Assembly (NCBI GenBank): GCA_037178855.1
Contig: JASJZC010000001.1
Coordinates: forward strand, 4,526,001-4,590,000
Direction: 5' to 3'
Source of the DNA: Oscheius sp. JU75
Lineage: Eukaryota; Nematoda; Chromadorea; Rhabditida; Rhabditidae
DNA length: 64,000 bases
The translations under genes and the position numbers were made by a program. This document shows positions 1 through 10,829 of this stretch, piece after piece. Positions within the stretch are counted from its first letter, which is position 1. Every line of letters begins with the position of its first letter. The notes under the pieces are model-generated. The model was not told the origin of the DNA and did not search any database. It worked only from the letters and a program-made list of their open reading frames with translations.

Positions 1-775
1 ATGTTTAGTGTAATAAAGTGTCACCCTCGGGAACTTGTTTGTGTCTTAGGAAGTTAAGATAAACTGTTAATCTTTGATACATGGTCCAGGAGTTTTCAGA
101 GAGCTACTTGAAGTTCTTCATCTTCAGCAAGCTTCTCATTATTGTTCTGGTAGTCAGGAAAACAGGCTGTACAAAGCCAGACAGTCTTCTGATTCTCACT
201 AACAAAGTGTTTCCCCTCTTATTACTCGCTGCTTCTATCCTTCTTTATTTCCAACAGGAGTAGCCATTCTCTTTGTCGCTTTTTTTTTAGAGTTAAACAC
301 TCTCTCAATCCTTTTATGCTAACTGCTGCTTTCGTCTCGATCTCCCCACTTTCCCCACGCATTTTCTCACCCGAAACTGGTCACAAAAGTGGCTCTTATA
401 GCGTCAATTATTAGTGGCTTCTACCCCTTCGAAAAAATGTCTCTTTACCAAGATCCTTTTCAATATTTCTCTTCAACTTAGCCGAAAGAGTATTCGGTAC
501 TCGGGACGCTCAAATGTCATCCCGTGCAGCACTAAACTCATACTGTCTTAACTTTAGAATGTTTTCTTTTCACGCAACAGTTTGTTGATCTACTGGCACG
601 TCTTATCAATTAGTGTGACTTTCAAAAGAGGCAAACACAAATATCATCGCCCGAAAACCAGTTCGAGCAGGGTCTTCCCCGAAAAGTTTCCATTTCTTTC
701 CATTTTCAGCTGTAACCTTTGAAAACTCTCCTATTTTTCCTCAATTCAACCTCAATGAGATTCCAGGTTAGAAAA
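1..775. other. Intergenic / upstream region of the elongase
   Basis: I see no supportable gene. The longest open frame (81-263, plus) is hydrophobic but has no splice context and no recognisable family. A pyrimidine-rich acceptor-like site at about 702-710, some 65 nt before the elongase start, could be a spliced-leader acceptor or the end of a 5' UTR intron. That is inference. Confidence 0.5.
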
Positions 776-3466
776 ATGATCGACTTCCACTACCTCTTGG
801 ACTATCTGACTTTCGATACCAACGTAAGTTCCCCAAAAATGAAACTGCAACCTTTTAGTCTTTTAACAACGAGACAGTACTCCGGGTTCCCTACCAGCAT
901 TCTGTCGTTTTGCCCTTCGAAAAGGATATGTTCGATATGCTCTACTGGCGTCATCAGTTCGTCTCCAAATGGCATTTCAGCATCGTCTTCGGTTTGCTGT
1001 ACATTGCTGGCATCTACGTGAGTTGGCTCTCTATTCAAGTTTTGTCAGTTGGCTCCAATCTATAGCTTATACTGTTCCTCATTATGGGACACTGTTATGG
1101 ACATGAGCCCTTGATTACACAGTCAAGTTGCGCAAGTTTAGTCAGCCCCTTGCTGAAATGAGTATCCGATACTACCATGCTGCTTATAGCCCATCGGGTT
1201 CCGTCCAGTACAAAAGACTAACAATTCTCCTAAACGATTGAGTGAACAATAGTCAGCCTAAAACCTTCACTTTGTTTTAGCAACCATTCTCACCCGTACA
1301 TCATCGACATTTCTAAAACTCTGTCTTACACTTTACATCAGATGTTTGCTTTCAGAGCCTAGCCTATGTAATGAGAGACAGGAAGCCGAAACAGTTGAGA
1401 GGTTCTCTGATTGTCTGGAACGGCGGACTGGCTCTTTTCAGCCTCCTTGGGTAACCACAAACAAAAAACAACATACTTGGTTCAGAATGGTTCGTACTTG
1501 GGAAGAATGGATCCATACATTGGAAAATTATGGCTTCTACAAGTCTGTCTGTTATATCTATCCAACATTCTCGGTCACCGGACACTGGTTCCTCTTCTTC
1601 ACAGCATCCAAGTTTGTCGAATTGGGTTAGTTTCACCTCTTTTATGTGGGGGGTTCTACAAATAGAAAAATGATATATTCAATAAATATTTAGGAGACAC
1701 AGTATTTCTGGTTCTGAGGAAACGTCCACTTTCATTCCTCCACTGCTATCATCACATGTCCGTCCTCGTCATTACAATAGAATCCGGAGCGGAGCAGCTC
1801 GGACCTGGTAGGTGGCTTATCACATCACAGTCAGGCTCAATAAGTGAATATTACATGTCTTATTAGTGAGAAAATGGTTCTATTCCTATATTAGTACTAT
1901 TGCCACATGTCTCTCATCCTATGAATCTCCTGCGAACATGCTCCGTTAAAAGGCATACTTTCTACTTATGGAGATAGTGGGTACATGTGACGAGTGGCAC
2001 GGTACAGGTAAGAATGACATGAGACAGACAGCATAAACGCTAACACAGGGACAGGGCTCTAAAGAAACAGACTGCATTGATAGTAGCTGTTGTAGCTCTC
2101 AAGATTGAAACTGTTTTGGCTTTTTTTCGTCATATCCGTTCCATGGAGCCAGAAACTAGTAAAAATAGATTCCTCTACATGCTAAATGGGCATGTTTCCT
2201 ATCATTTAGAAGCTGAACCGATTCCATAGAAGAGTAGTAGGCGGATACGTCATAGTCAAGGCAATAGACGTGGAACAGAGACAGTAACGGAAACAGGGAA
2301 ATGCTAACATTAGGACGTATCCCTCCCTATCCAGATGACAAGAGATAGAAAACACAGGACAGGGACACTTACTGGTACAGGAGAAATGGGGAAGTACTGG
2401 GACAGGAAACTCAACAAAACTAGCACGAGGCTAGAACTACGAAAACAGAAGACACGGATAGCATACAGGGCTTTTATGCCTGCAGCCATGAAATTCACTT
2501 GTACTGCATCTTTCGGGTACTCTTCTGCAGCTACAGCCTCCTCGTGAATATTCCAACAAATTTCAGCCTTCCGGTGGTACCACCTCTTTCTTTCCATCTC
2601 TTCAGCATGTTCGGGTGCTCGCCTGAAAACTTCGGAAAGCAAGCAAATTATAAGAGTCTGTCTACTTCTGTCCATCACTGTAAGAAAAAGAATTTGATCG
2701 CAGGATCAAAGCACTAAAAAAGCGTCTCTCCTTACGGCCTAAGAGTTTTCAAGAACTACCAAACACTGCTGTGGATTCAAAGAGTTGCCCACAAGCCTGA
2801 AAATTTGTTGGAATATTTACGCGGGACTGTAACTGCAGAAGAGTACCCGAAAGATGCAGTGCAAGTGAATTTCCTGGCTGCAGGCGCAAAAGCCCTGTAT
2901 GATATCCGTGTCCTCTGTTTTCGTAGTTCTAGCCTCGTGCTAGTTTTGTTGAGTTTCCTTTCCCAGCCTCTTGTCTATCACTTGGGGCGAAGTGTAGTAG
3001 AGAGTAGGTTGCTTGCAAGAGATGTTCATGATATTCATAACTTCAGGTCGCTGGTTTATGTGCATGAATTTCGGCGCCCATGCGGTCATGTACACCTACT
3101 ACTCTCTCGTCAGCTATGGCTTTCGATTCCCGAAATGGCTTTCGGCCACCGTGACCACAATTCAAATTGTCCAGCTGTTGAGTGGAGTGGCAATCTCATG
3201 TATCCTTCTTGCCATCAAGACTTTCACGTCAGTTTCAATCTTTTCTGCTTCTAGTAATGGGTTTTTATACTTTGGAGAGAATTTCAATAGTACGCGCTAA
3301 TGGAGGACCGCTTTAAATCAGCCAGTTTTTCAGCGATTGGCCCTGTCAGCAGACATGGCTCAATCTGGGCATCTGCTTCTTCATCTATATCTCCTATTCA
3401 GCCTTATTCCTTCAATTCTTCAAACATGCCTATCTAACCAAGAAGACGACCGAAAAAGTCGAGTAG
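776..3466 (+). CDS. ELO-family very-long-chain fatty acid elongase
   Basis: Seven exons (776-823, 859-1017, 1356-1450, 1486-1625, 1694-1807, 3047-3227, 3334-3466) join in frame with GT-AG borders into a 289-residue protein, within the usual ELO size. The family condenses malonyl-CoA with long-chain acyl-CoA in the ER membrane, the first step of chain elongation. The catalytic HxxHH box is HCYHH at about residues 164-168. It is followed about 25 residues later by MNFGAHAVMYTYY, which matches the family MNxxVHxxMYxYY signature, and several hydrophobic spans are present. The Lys-rich C-terminus (KKTTEKVE) resembles an ER-retrieval tail but is not a canonical KKxx. The start is the first ATG leading into FHYLLDYLTFD. 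Intron 5 (1.24 kb) is far longer than the others because of an inverted repeat. Substrate class cannot be assigned. Confidence 0.9.
2394..2970. repeat. Long inverted repeat (foldback) inside the elongase intron
   Basis: Arms at about 2394-2574 and 2792-2970 are reverse complements over about 175 bp with only scattered differences; the spacer is about 215 bp. Each arm keeps a similar open frame pointing outward from the centre (minus on the left, plus on the right), sharing the peptide EEYPKDAVQVNF. I do not recognise this peptide. It could be two inverted copies of a captured exon or of a mobile element. Confidence 0.85.
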
Positions 3467-3492
3467 GCGGAGAATATGTTTTACGTACTTGT

Positions 3493-3498
3493 AATAAA
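3493..3498 (+). terminator. Polyadenylation signal AATAAA of the elongase gene
   Basis: A canonical AATAAA lies 27 nt after the elongase stop codon, a normal distance for a nematode 3' UTR. Assignment is by position only. Confidence 0.6.
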
Positions 3499-3959
3499 CT
3501 ATAGCATCCCTGTTTCTCAGCCGGTTTCCCGCTTTTCAAGACATTTCTAGTTGTACGATTCTTTGTAGAGCTCAAGTTGTCGGGCTCGATCCCATTAACT
3601 ACTATTCAGACTCTCACAAGGTTATGAAATAATTAACTGAGCTTACGATAGACAGGACATAAATGGACGTCTTTTTAACCGCTCCCCAGTAATTCAATTT
3701 CTAATGGTTAGAAACCGAAACCATCAGGGTTCACCTGTTCATAGAATTCGAATCTGTTAATGGTTGCTAAACTTTGAATATATGACAAACATATTCAAGG
3801 TCATTTTTTAAATCCAAAGTCCACCCTGATTGATAACTTGCAAAAATCTTCACCAGGATATTTACAGCTTTTTAGGGTTTTCCTAAGTCAAACCTAAATC
3901 TCGCCTAGCCACTTTGGTCGCGCCTTGCTGTATTTGTGCCCGGTGTAACTGACAAACGA

Positions 3960-4152
3960 CGGCTTGTTCATATTGGCGGCTGCGCCGCTTCATAATCACA
4001 AAAGATTCCCAGCGGCTTCAGCAAAAACACCCAAGTTAGGCAATAACTGTTTCTGGACAACAAATTCCTGCTTCAGTTTCGTGGCCACGAACAACCAAAC
4101 AGATAGAGTCCACCACAGACACCATCGCGCTTTAGATAGTAGGGATGTTACA
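3960..4152 (-). repeat. Helitron-like dispersed repeat, copy A
   Basis: This copy carries the family core ggcggctgcgccgc next to cttcataatcac, the fragment gtttcgtggccacg and the end block catcgcgctttagatag. The same order appears in copy B at 7163-7510. It is in reverse orientation relative to copies C and D. Confidence 0.6.
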
Positions 4153-5513
4153 TGACACTCCAATAACTATTTCTGCTCTCACGCCATTGTGCATAGATAC
4201 TCTTATTGACAAGTAGACTTCTTGACAACTTCTGCAAGAGACTCTCGACCAGTGTGTCAACAATTCCAATCCAATTGTTGAATGATGTGGCCATATTCTG
4301 TCTTCTCTTTGGCATTAAGACATCGCATCTTTTGTCGACAAGTCATGCTTTTTCACACGAAGAGTCCAAGTTGATATTTCGAGATCGATTACGCGTGGTT
4401 CCGCCGATACTGCTAGCTAGTGTGATGGTGGGAAGTCAGATTGCTGAGATGATACGAAGGTGAATTGTTCCAGTTTACGTGACAGAATCACGTGTGTACA
4501 GCACAGATATGCTGCCACAGTCTCTGGCAATTGACCTATTCCTTCTATGCAAAGAAAAACAGTACACAGATAATTTATGTAATCGAAGTAATGGCTCTAC
4601 TACAAAGGAATGAATGTATCTTTGTGTTATAAAAAAGAAAACCCGTAAGATCAGCCAAAAAGGCTGAGATTTGCAGTGGATATGCTGTAGATTCTTAGAG
4701 ATAGGACTATTGAGGCCATGTAAAAATTAAAATTAAAACACAAAAACAAAATGGAGAAATACTGAACTAATGAACTAAGGGGGGTAGAACATCGGATTGA
4801 TCGTGGTACCGGTTTCTGAAAGCTGCTCATTTGGGAGCTTCCCATGTATTCTTTCCACTTTGTTTTCGATCAGGACTGCGCACCAACTGTAAATTAGTGG
4901 ATAACTCCACTAATTTACAGATATGTTGGGTTGGTGAGCAGTCTGCGAATCATTGTATGACCACTGAGCTTTTAAGAATATTCGAATCAAACGGGATCCC
5001 ACTGGTCAGTACCATATTCTTTTGTGACTCCTGTCTCGGTCAAAGTTTTAGTCAAACGACGCGAACCCGCCGAAAGTCTGCGTTCATTGCGATTGGGGGA
5101 CCAGAGAAGTCCTTTAATCTGTTTCCTTTTTGCCAGAACAAGGATCCAATACAGTTTTTGACTAAATTTGATACAAAGGATCCTTATCATGTCCTTGTCG
5201 AGCCATGCTGGCTGGACAACACAGTCAGAACAGATTAAAGTTCTATCGTCCGCTCAATAGATGGCTTGGAAACAACTCTGGATTGTCTCCTGTGTCAAGT
5301 CTAAGGAATTGGAACCCCTTTGGTAGCCCTCTTTGATACAGTTCTGTCTTCACCATGGCTCTGTGATAGGTCTAGGACCTTGACTTAGACTAAGGAGAGA
5401 CGGCGCAGAGTTGTTTCTTTCGGTTCAAACATGAAGGTACCTTAGGGGCTTCACACTAATAGTGTGGATGTATAGGTCCAGTAAAGTTCTGGTGTTCTAA
5501 AAACTAGTGGTTG

Positions 5514-6140
5514 CTATTTCGAAAGTTGAAATCTACCGCTGATGGTTGCGTTTGTAGGAAGGTTTGGTGGGCCGGCGTGACTGGCCGACGGCTGGGACTC
5601 TCCGGGCTGATCAGTCAGTTGAGCGAACAGGAGGTCCCTGAGGTTGGGAGCCTCAAAAAGACCCTCACAGAACTCGGGTCTCTCGTCTGCCGCCTTTTCG
5701 ATGTCGGCGATGGAGCGGCCGACCCCGGAGAAGTAGAATGCTGCCAGAGCTTCCTGCCTAACCTGGCGGCAATCCAAAAGAAGATCGTTCTGGTTCTTGG
5801 TAGGCTCCCAGTCGTCTCCTTCGTAGGAAGGTGGCAAAAGGATCTAAACAAGCTCCTGGAAATTGTTAACAAAATAACTTACCCTGATCTTATGGGTCTC
5901 GCGGCGGACCTCTTGTAGTTTTCTCTTCCGTCTAACTTGCGGTAGCACTGGGGGCGGAGCCTGGAGGGGAGGGTTGTCAAAGAGCGGTCGCCACAGAGTG
6001 CTCAGAGCCTCAAGAGGATTACGGCACGGTCCCAAATTGAAGGGTTCTAGCTGGGGCGGTCCACCGTGATTCGGCGAGAGCTGAGGAGGTGTGGTCGGAA
6101 CGATGGCGTGCTCTTTGCCGAAGCGGTTGACCATCGACAT
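5514..6140 (-). CDS. Uncharacterised small protein
   Basis: Two exons on the minus strand (6140-5883 and 5843-5514) with a 39-nt GT-AG intron give a 195-residue protein in one frame. The first exon is Pro-rich and ends in a basic stretch (RRKRKLQEVRRETHK). The second contains LLLDCRQVRQEALAAFYFSG, faintly like the CRQxRxEAL segment of 2EXR-type domains, but I would not name it on that. There are no transmembrane spans and no signal peptide. Reading on both sides of a short intron with preserved phase, and higher GC than the flanks, support a real gene. The first ATG after a stop was taken as start; an upstream exon is possible. Confidence 0.55.
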
Positions 6141-7162
6141 CGAGAGAATGTCTTGGAGGTTACGAGGAGGCTAGGGATACATCTAAACGGATACAAACAT
6201 AGGGTTATAATGGTGACAAGTGAGAAAACACAAAAAAATACCGCCCCAACACTACTGCGCAAACCTAATCCATAGAAACCGCAATCTAATGGATCGATAG
6301 GAAGACCTCCACCGCGCCAAGCAGTCCTAATACGAAACTAGTCGCTCTGTGTCGGAGACGGAGAGGAAAGACTTAGAGAGCAACGACGCGTTACAGAGGT
6401 GAATTACATTTTGAGAGATCTGCCACCGCCCATAATTGTGGAAATAAACAAAATTCTCGCTCCCCGGCCTGCTTACCTCCCGACATTTGTCCTTTGATGT
6501 AGAACGTTGCTATTACAATCAGTGTTTCCATACCGGTTAACAAGTTGTAGAAAGAAAGAATATACAAAAATAAGTCCTACACTTCTGTGCTAGAATCTAA
6601 TCAAAACGAAAAGATTGTCCGGGTAACACCGGTTAGCCTAACCCCAGTCGGATAATAATGGTTTATCTAAACCTTATCGGATTATAATGTGTCTAATTAG
6701 CACCTAAGAACATTTCGGGCAGCAGAGGTCGAATTACCTCGAATGGGGGAATCGAGAGAGTATGGGTCGAGAAGAGAGAGGAACAGAGAATGGGCGGAGT
6801 TAGACTCGCATTCTTGCTCCAATACACATGAAGGTCACGAGGCTCTTCGTTGTACCTTGTACTACACAGCCCCCAAAAGACTGAAAATCGCATCGCCGGG
6901 CAAAATCAATTGCCTGAGCCGTCTCGTGACGGCACACTTTCTTGATATTCCACGAGCAGAGGGGAGAGAGTATAGGAAAGGGAGAGACACAGATCCGTTT
7001 CCACTGCTAAACGTTTATGTCTGGGACAGCGGCAAAAGATAAAATAGAAGTGACGGGGAATAGAATAGAACAGCCGGGCGACTGGGAGATATCCTACTGC
7101 CCATGTTCCCTTAGTAGTCATTTTTCGGACCGAAACAGAATTTTCAGGGTCTTGGCACGTAC
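6141..7162. other. Intergenic, no gene supported
   Basis: Open frames on both strands overlap in 6690-7180 but none shows a domain, signal peptide or convincing splice signals. A short inverted stretch around 6620-6690 (repeated cggataataatg and cggattataatg) is the only structure noticed. Confidence 0.4.
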
Positions 7163-7510
7163 TGCATAGCTTTAGCATTTGACCAGTCGTCTTCGACGGC
7201 TTCGCCGTACTTTTGCCTTAAGTTTGAATTGACGGCTTCGCCGTCATTCTGTTTGTCTTTAGTTTGCATTGGCGGCTGCTCCGCTTCATAGTAACAGAAG
7301 ACTCCCAGTAGCTTCACTGTGAAAAAAGCCAAGTTCTATAGCGCACCCAAAGTTGACTTGTCAACCAATTTAGGCAGTAACTGTCCCTGAGCTACAAACT
7401 TCTGGACAACATAACTGGCCTGCTTCTGTTTCGTGGCCACGGACAAACAAACAAACAAGAGGCAGAGTCCATCACAGAAACCATCGCACTTTAGATAATA
7501 GAGAACAGTT
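7163..7510 (-). repeat. Helitron-like dispersed repeat, copy B
   Basis: This copy contains two gacggcttcgccgtc-type palindromes (about 7196-7246), the core ggcggctgctccgc, the segment gtttcgtggccacgg followed by an acaaacaaacaaac run, and catcgcactttagataat at its far end. It is collinear with copies A and E, and in the opposite orientation to C and D. Confidence 0.65.
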
Positions 7511-7530
7511 CTACAACTTTGTAGAACATC
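7507..7530. repeat. Short hairpin element, copy 1 (arms only)
   Basis: A near-perfect palindrome, gttctacaactttgtagaac, resembling the collapsed arms of the 50-60 bp hairpin family described at 29481-29545. It sits at the end of Helitron-like copy B. Confidence 0.5.
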
Positions 7531-7602
7531 GAAAAACTGAAAGTTAAACTATTCTATCTGAAAAGCTGTACCTATAGGTGCAAGTGCGTCAATCTCTATA
7601 TT

Positions 7603-7790
7603 CTCTATATTATTAAAGTGCAATGGTGTCTGTCCGTCCGTCTGTGCGTCATCACGAGAAAAAAGCTGGCAAATCATTGCATGTCAAGAATTAAGTTGAC
7701 AAGTCAGCTTTAGGGAAAACCTGGAAACTTAGGCTATTGGTGAAGCGGCGCAGCCGCCTGCTGTCTATACTAAGTGAAGACTAAGAAGTA
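7603..7790 (+). repeat. Helitron-like dispersed repeat, copy C
   Basis: It begins with tctctatattattaaag, followed by the gtccgtccgtctgtgcgtc block, cacgagaaaaaagctgg, ttgacaagtcagctt and aagcggcgcagccgcc. A TC-initiated start followed by a (tctg/tccg) block and a GC-rich palindrome near the 3' end is typical of non-autonomous Helitrons. There is no coding capacity. Confidence 0.6.
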
Positions 7791-8966
7791 TATACGGTTG
7801 CGTTTTTTCGCCGTTTTGCCAACCGTTGTTTTCATGATTTGAAACCAATTACAAATAAAAGAATGGGTTGATAAACGCGTACATGACAATGTCAATAGTC
7901 ATAAGCTAGAAAAAAGATTTTGAGCCACCAATTTTCGAAAATCGCTGTCAAAGTATCTACGGTTTACGCGCGGTCGATGATTTTGACGTTTTCAAAAGAG
8001 TTTTTGTGGTTTATTTTAATGCATTACTGTTCATTTATATCTTGCTTACTTTTTCCAGCACTTAAATGCACCCGAGACACGGATATTACAAAAAAAAAAA
8101 CGCTCTTGAGGACCTCAAAAGATAAACGCCGTGTTGCTGCTCACTTTTCGAACGCGTTGTGTTCTCTTCTAAAGACTTCAGCTGTACATCTCAAGAAACG
8201 ATCAAATCTGATATCAAGAAGAAGAAAACAATCGTGCACAAACGGAAAAAGATTACCTCCGCCTTGCAACAATGTCATGAGTCTGAAGTTCTGCAGGAAT
8301 AATGTCCAGCGCAACTGAGATGAGGTACGCTTCTTGATTTTTTCAAAGTTTTCCCGATCAAGGTCATCTTCAGTGACAATAAAAGTTCAATTGCGATGAC
8401 CCTGACAACTTCGCATTCTACTGACATGATATTCGAAAAGAGGAATAGTAACATACAACGAGGAGTTTTAGAGGTGGCAGTGTGATGTGCCGGGCTCGTG
8501 ACACCCCTAACCACCCCATAGCCCCGATCTCAATATTTTCGAAAATGCATGGGATATTATTGTGCGGGACGTTTATTGGAATGGAAAACAGCACGGAACT
8601 GTAGATGACCTGAAGAATGGTACTCGTAGTGCTTGGAACATTCTGCCTTCTACGCTGCGTAGGTTGGAAGTAAATTTCTTTCCCCAACCTTGTTTGCGAT
8701 GTTCTTGAGTTCAAAGGTGCACCGAGTCGTTATTAGTTGTTAGTTTTTGTTTGGAAAAGTTGTCTTTGTAGTCAAAAAATAAACCGTCTATACTTTTTTG
8801 ACAGCGATTTTCGGAAAAAAAAAATTTCTGGCTTATGAATATTGATACTGACATGTTCCTGAGTGTTTTTCAACTCGTTTTCATTTGTAATTGGTTTCAA
8901 CATGAAAACAACCGCAAGTTGGCAAAACGGCCAAAAAACGCAACCGTCCATATTTTCTTGGCAGTA
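7788..8966 (+). mobile_element. Decayed Tc1-type DNA transposon with long terminal inverted repeats
   Basis: The left end (about 7788-7976) and right end (about 8776-8966) are reverse complements over roughly 190 bp. Both start with (t)acggttgcgtttttt and both contain gaccaattac-like and gaaaatcgctgtcaa segments. TA dinucleotides flank both ends, as expected for Tc1/mariner insertions, although exact boundaries are uncertain. Internal DNA retains frameshifted pieces of a Tc1-like transposase. Indels and stops make it non-autonomous. Confidence 0.75.
8363..8700 (+). pseudogene. Tc1-like transposase remnant
   Basis: Reading across frames, the order of Tc1-family motifs is preserved: VIFSD near 8363 (second catalytic Asp region), then DPDNFAFY and HDIRKEE, then SFRGGSVM, then SPDLN at 8520-8534 followed by FENAWDIIVRDVY (SPDLNxxEN, carrying the third catalytic acid). 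It ends with LKNGTRSAWNILPSTLRRL, typical of the family C-terminus. At least two frameshifts and stop codons separate these blocks, so it cannot be expressed as one protein. The N-terminal DNA-binding half is not recognisable. Confidence 0.75.
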
Positions 8967-9967
8967 TATTTGGTTACTGCATTCCGAAGTAACTTTTAGT
9001 AACAAAATCTTGTTTTGAAATATTAATTAGATGCATTATCTGTATTGACCACAGTAGTTATTTGGCTACTACGGTAAGTTCAAAGTGTCGTTTGTGCATC
9101 ATAAAAAAGACCAACGATTCTAATATAAATCGCTCTGAACTGTATCGCTCATCCTCAATTGAAGAAGGGCGGTTCCAATATCTCTATCGACCTCTACCTG
9201 AGTAAAGTGAGAAATGGAGTTGTGCCTCAATTTGGTAATTAAACCGAAGACTCTGCCTGATGGACGGCCTAGAGAATAGTTGCTTATCAAGACAAGATGG
9301 AAAGAACAAAGGCCGATAATCCTCTGATGATGCCATTGGCTCCGCACCAATAAATTGATAGAAAGCAATGAGTAACTGTTTTCAAGAGCAGAGAATCAGA
9401 AAAAGCATTTGCAAAGACGTCAAAGAGCTTCAGCCGCCAATACAAGCTTCTGCCTCATCGAAGAAGCCTTTAGATATTTAGGGAATTCCTATAGGAGTTT
9501 GCGACAACACGACCATGGCTTATTGTTAGACAGCTTTGTTTCTACGTAGAAAAACAGACAACACGAAGCATTAGATAGCAAAAGAGCTTTGACTGGAAAG
9601 AAAACCACTAACAGTCTGATACTATTAGAGTCTAGTACGCAGAGTATAATGCACAGGCTAGCAGATTGATGATAAGAGGTGAACAAGTTGATCCAGACAA
9701 GGTAAGAAAAGAACGTTGAAGATGGCAGGGTGAGGGTAGGTTGACAGGGTGATAGTCCCAAGGCTGGCGGGGTGTGCTCAGTTCCAAAGCACTATCCTAC
9801 TCTGTAAACACCCTATTACAAAAAAATAGTATAAGTGTGTTGCTCGATGTGGGAATCATTTTCAAGAAACTAAGTACTCGGAATAACACTTTTCTCTAGT
9901 CGAAAGTAGCTCAGAGTGCAGTGTTTAACGTTTCAATGTTCTTAGGATCCTTTCATGTCTTTACAAT
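8967..9967. other. Intergenic, no gene supported
   Basis: Nothing codes convincingly. The block about 9225-9290 (aattaaaccgaagactctg...) resembles 12020-12085 downstream of the first receptor gene, which suggests an old dispersed or duplicated segment. Minus-strand open frames at 9120-9368 and 9489-9761 have no recognisable domain. Confidence 0.4.
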
Positions 9968-10178
9968 TTCTCTACTACTAAATGGTGCCCGTCTGTCCGT
10001 CCGTGCGTCGCCACGAGAAAAAAGCTGGCAAGGCATGGCATGCCAAAAGTTTAGTTGACAAGTCAGCTTTGGGGGAACCTAAGAACTTAAGCTATTGCAG
10101 AAGGGGCGAAGCCATCTGTTGTCAATGCTAAGTAAAGATTAAATAAGGGACGGCGAAGCCGTCATAGGCGGCTGGTAC
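9968..10178 (+). repeat. Helitron-like dispersed repeat, copy D
   Basis: Collinear with copy C: tctctactactaaatgg start, gtctgtccgtccgtgcgtc block, cacgagaaaaaagctgg, ttgacaagtcagctttgg, then ggacggcgaagccgtc near the end. The terminal GC-rich palindrome fits a Helitron 3' hairpin, although a CTRR end is not clear in this copy. Confidence 0.6.
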
Positions 10179-10829
10179 CTGCAGATACCTCTCATCAATT
10201 CGTATGCCTTTGACAAGCTTCAATTTGTACAAAACTTTGCTCAAGCAACGTAATGACCTCTATTATCAAAGCGTAAACATTGCAATGTTTTCCTGAAAGT
10301 TGCAATCGACTTCTCAAAAAGTCGTCATTCATCTCCCGGTCGAGAAGAATTCATTTGAATCTAATCCGTATGTGGTGCTGGATATAACTTGTTTTTTTCT
10401 ACTTAGGGGACACGAGCCGAAAGCTGCCAAACTCACCGGAACCATAAATGGTTCCAAACGTACCCATTAATCTTTTTTTGCAACTCGAATGTCCCAATAA
10501 ATCGGAAAGGGTGAATTACACCTCAGTGCTCATAGACTATTTCCTCTTTCCACCCAGAAAACGAGTTTTTCCAAATCTCTCCCTGCCGTTCCAGTTTCGG
10601 ATCTCTGTCCCCGTCTCAACATCACTCTTCCTGATCGGTTCAAAGTCCCACAGTCATCATATGCTCTGTTTCAAATGCCTGTTCAGCCCAGTGAGCAATT
10701 TCACACTATAACCCCTAACACCCGCCCTTTCGTGAAGTGTTGGCGTTCTGGATGGCGTCAACTCCTGATCCCTATCTTCTTAATTCGAGCGTTCGTGTGT
10801 AGTTTACTCCAAGGAAGTTCGCTTTTCAG
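10179..10829. other. Intergenic, upstream of receptor gene 1
   Basis: No coding signal is supported. An acceptor-like cttttcag ends immediately before the receptor start codon, consistent with a trans-splice site or a 5' UTR intron. Confidence 0.45.

Larger units (their letters stand above)
3467..5513. other. Intergenic, repeat-bearing, no gene supported
   Basis: Open frames here (for example 4831-5238, plus) show no domain, no splice structure and contain the palindrome at 4887-4922 (arms ctgtaaattagtgg / ccactaatttacag). A Helitron-like relic occupies about 3960-4152. The elongase polyadenylation signal lies at the left edge. Confidence 0.5.

Noticed and set aside
7640-10180. CRISPR-like array because of repeated short motifs
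   Set aside because: Repeats are irregularly spaced, in both orientations, of different lengths and in a eukaryotic genome; they are transposon family members.
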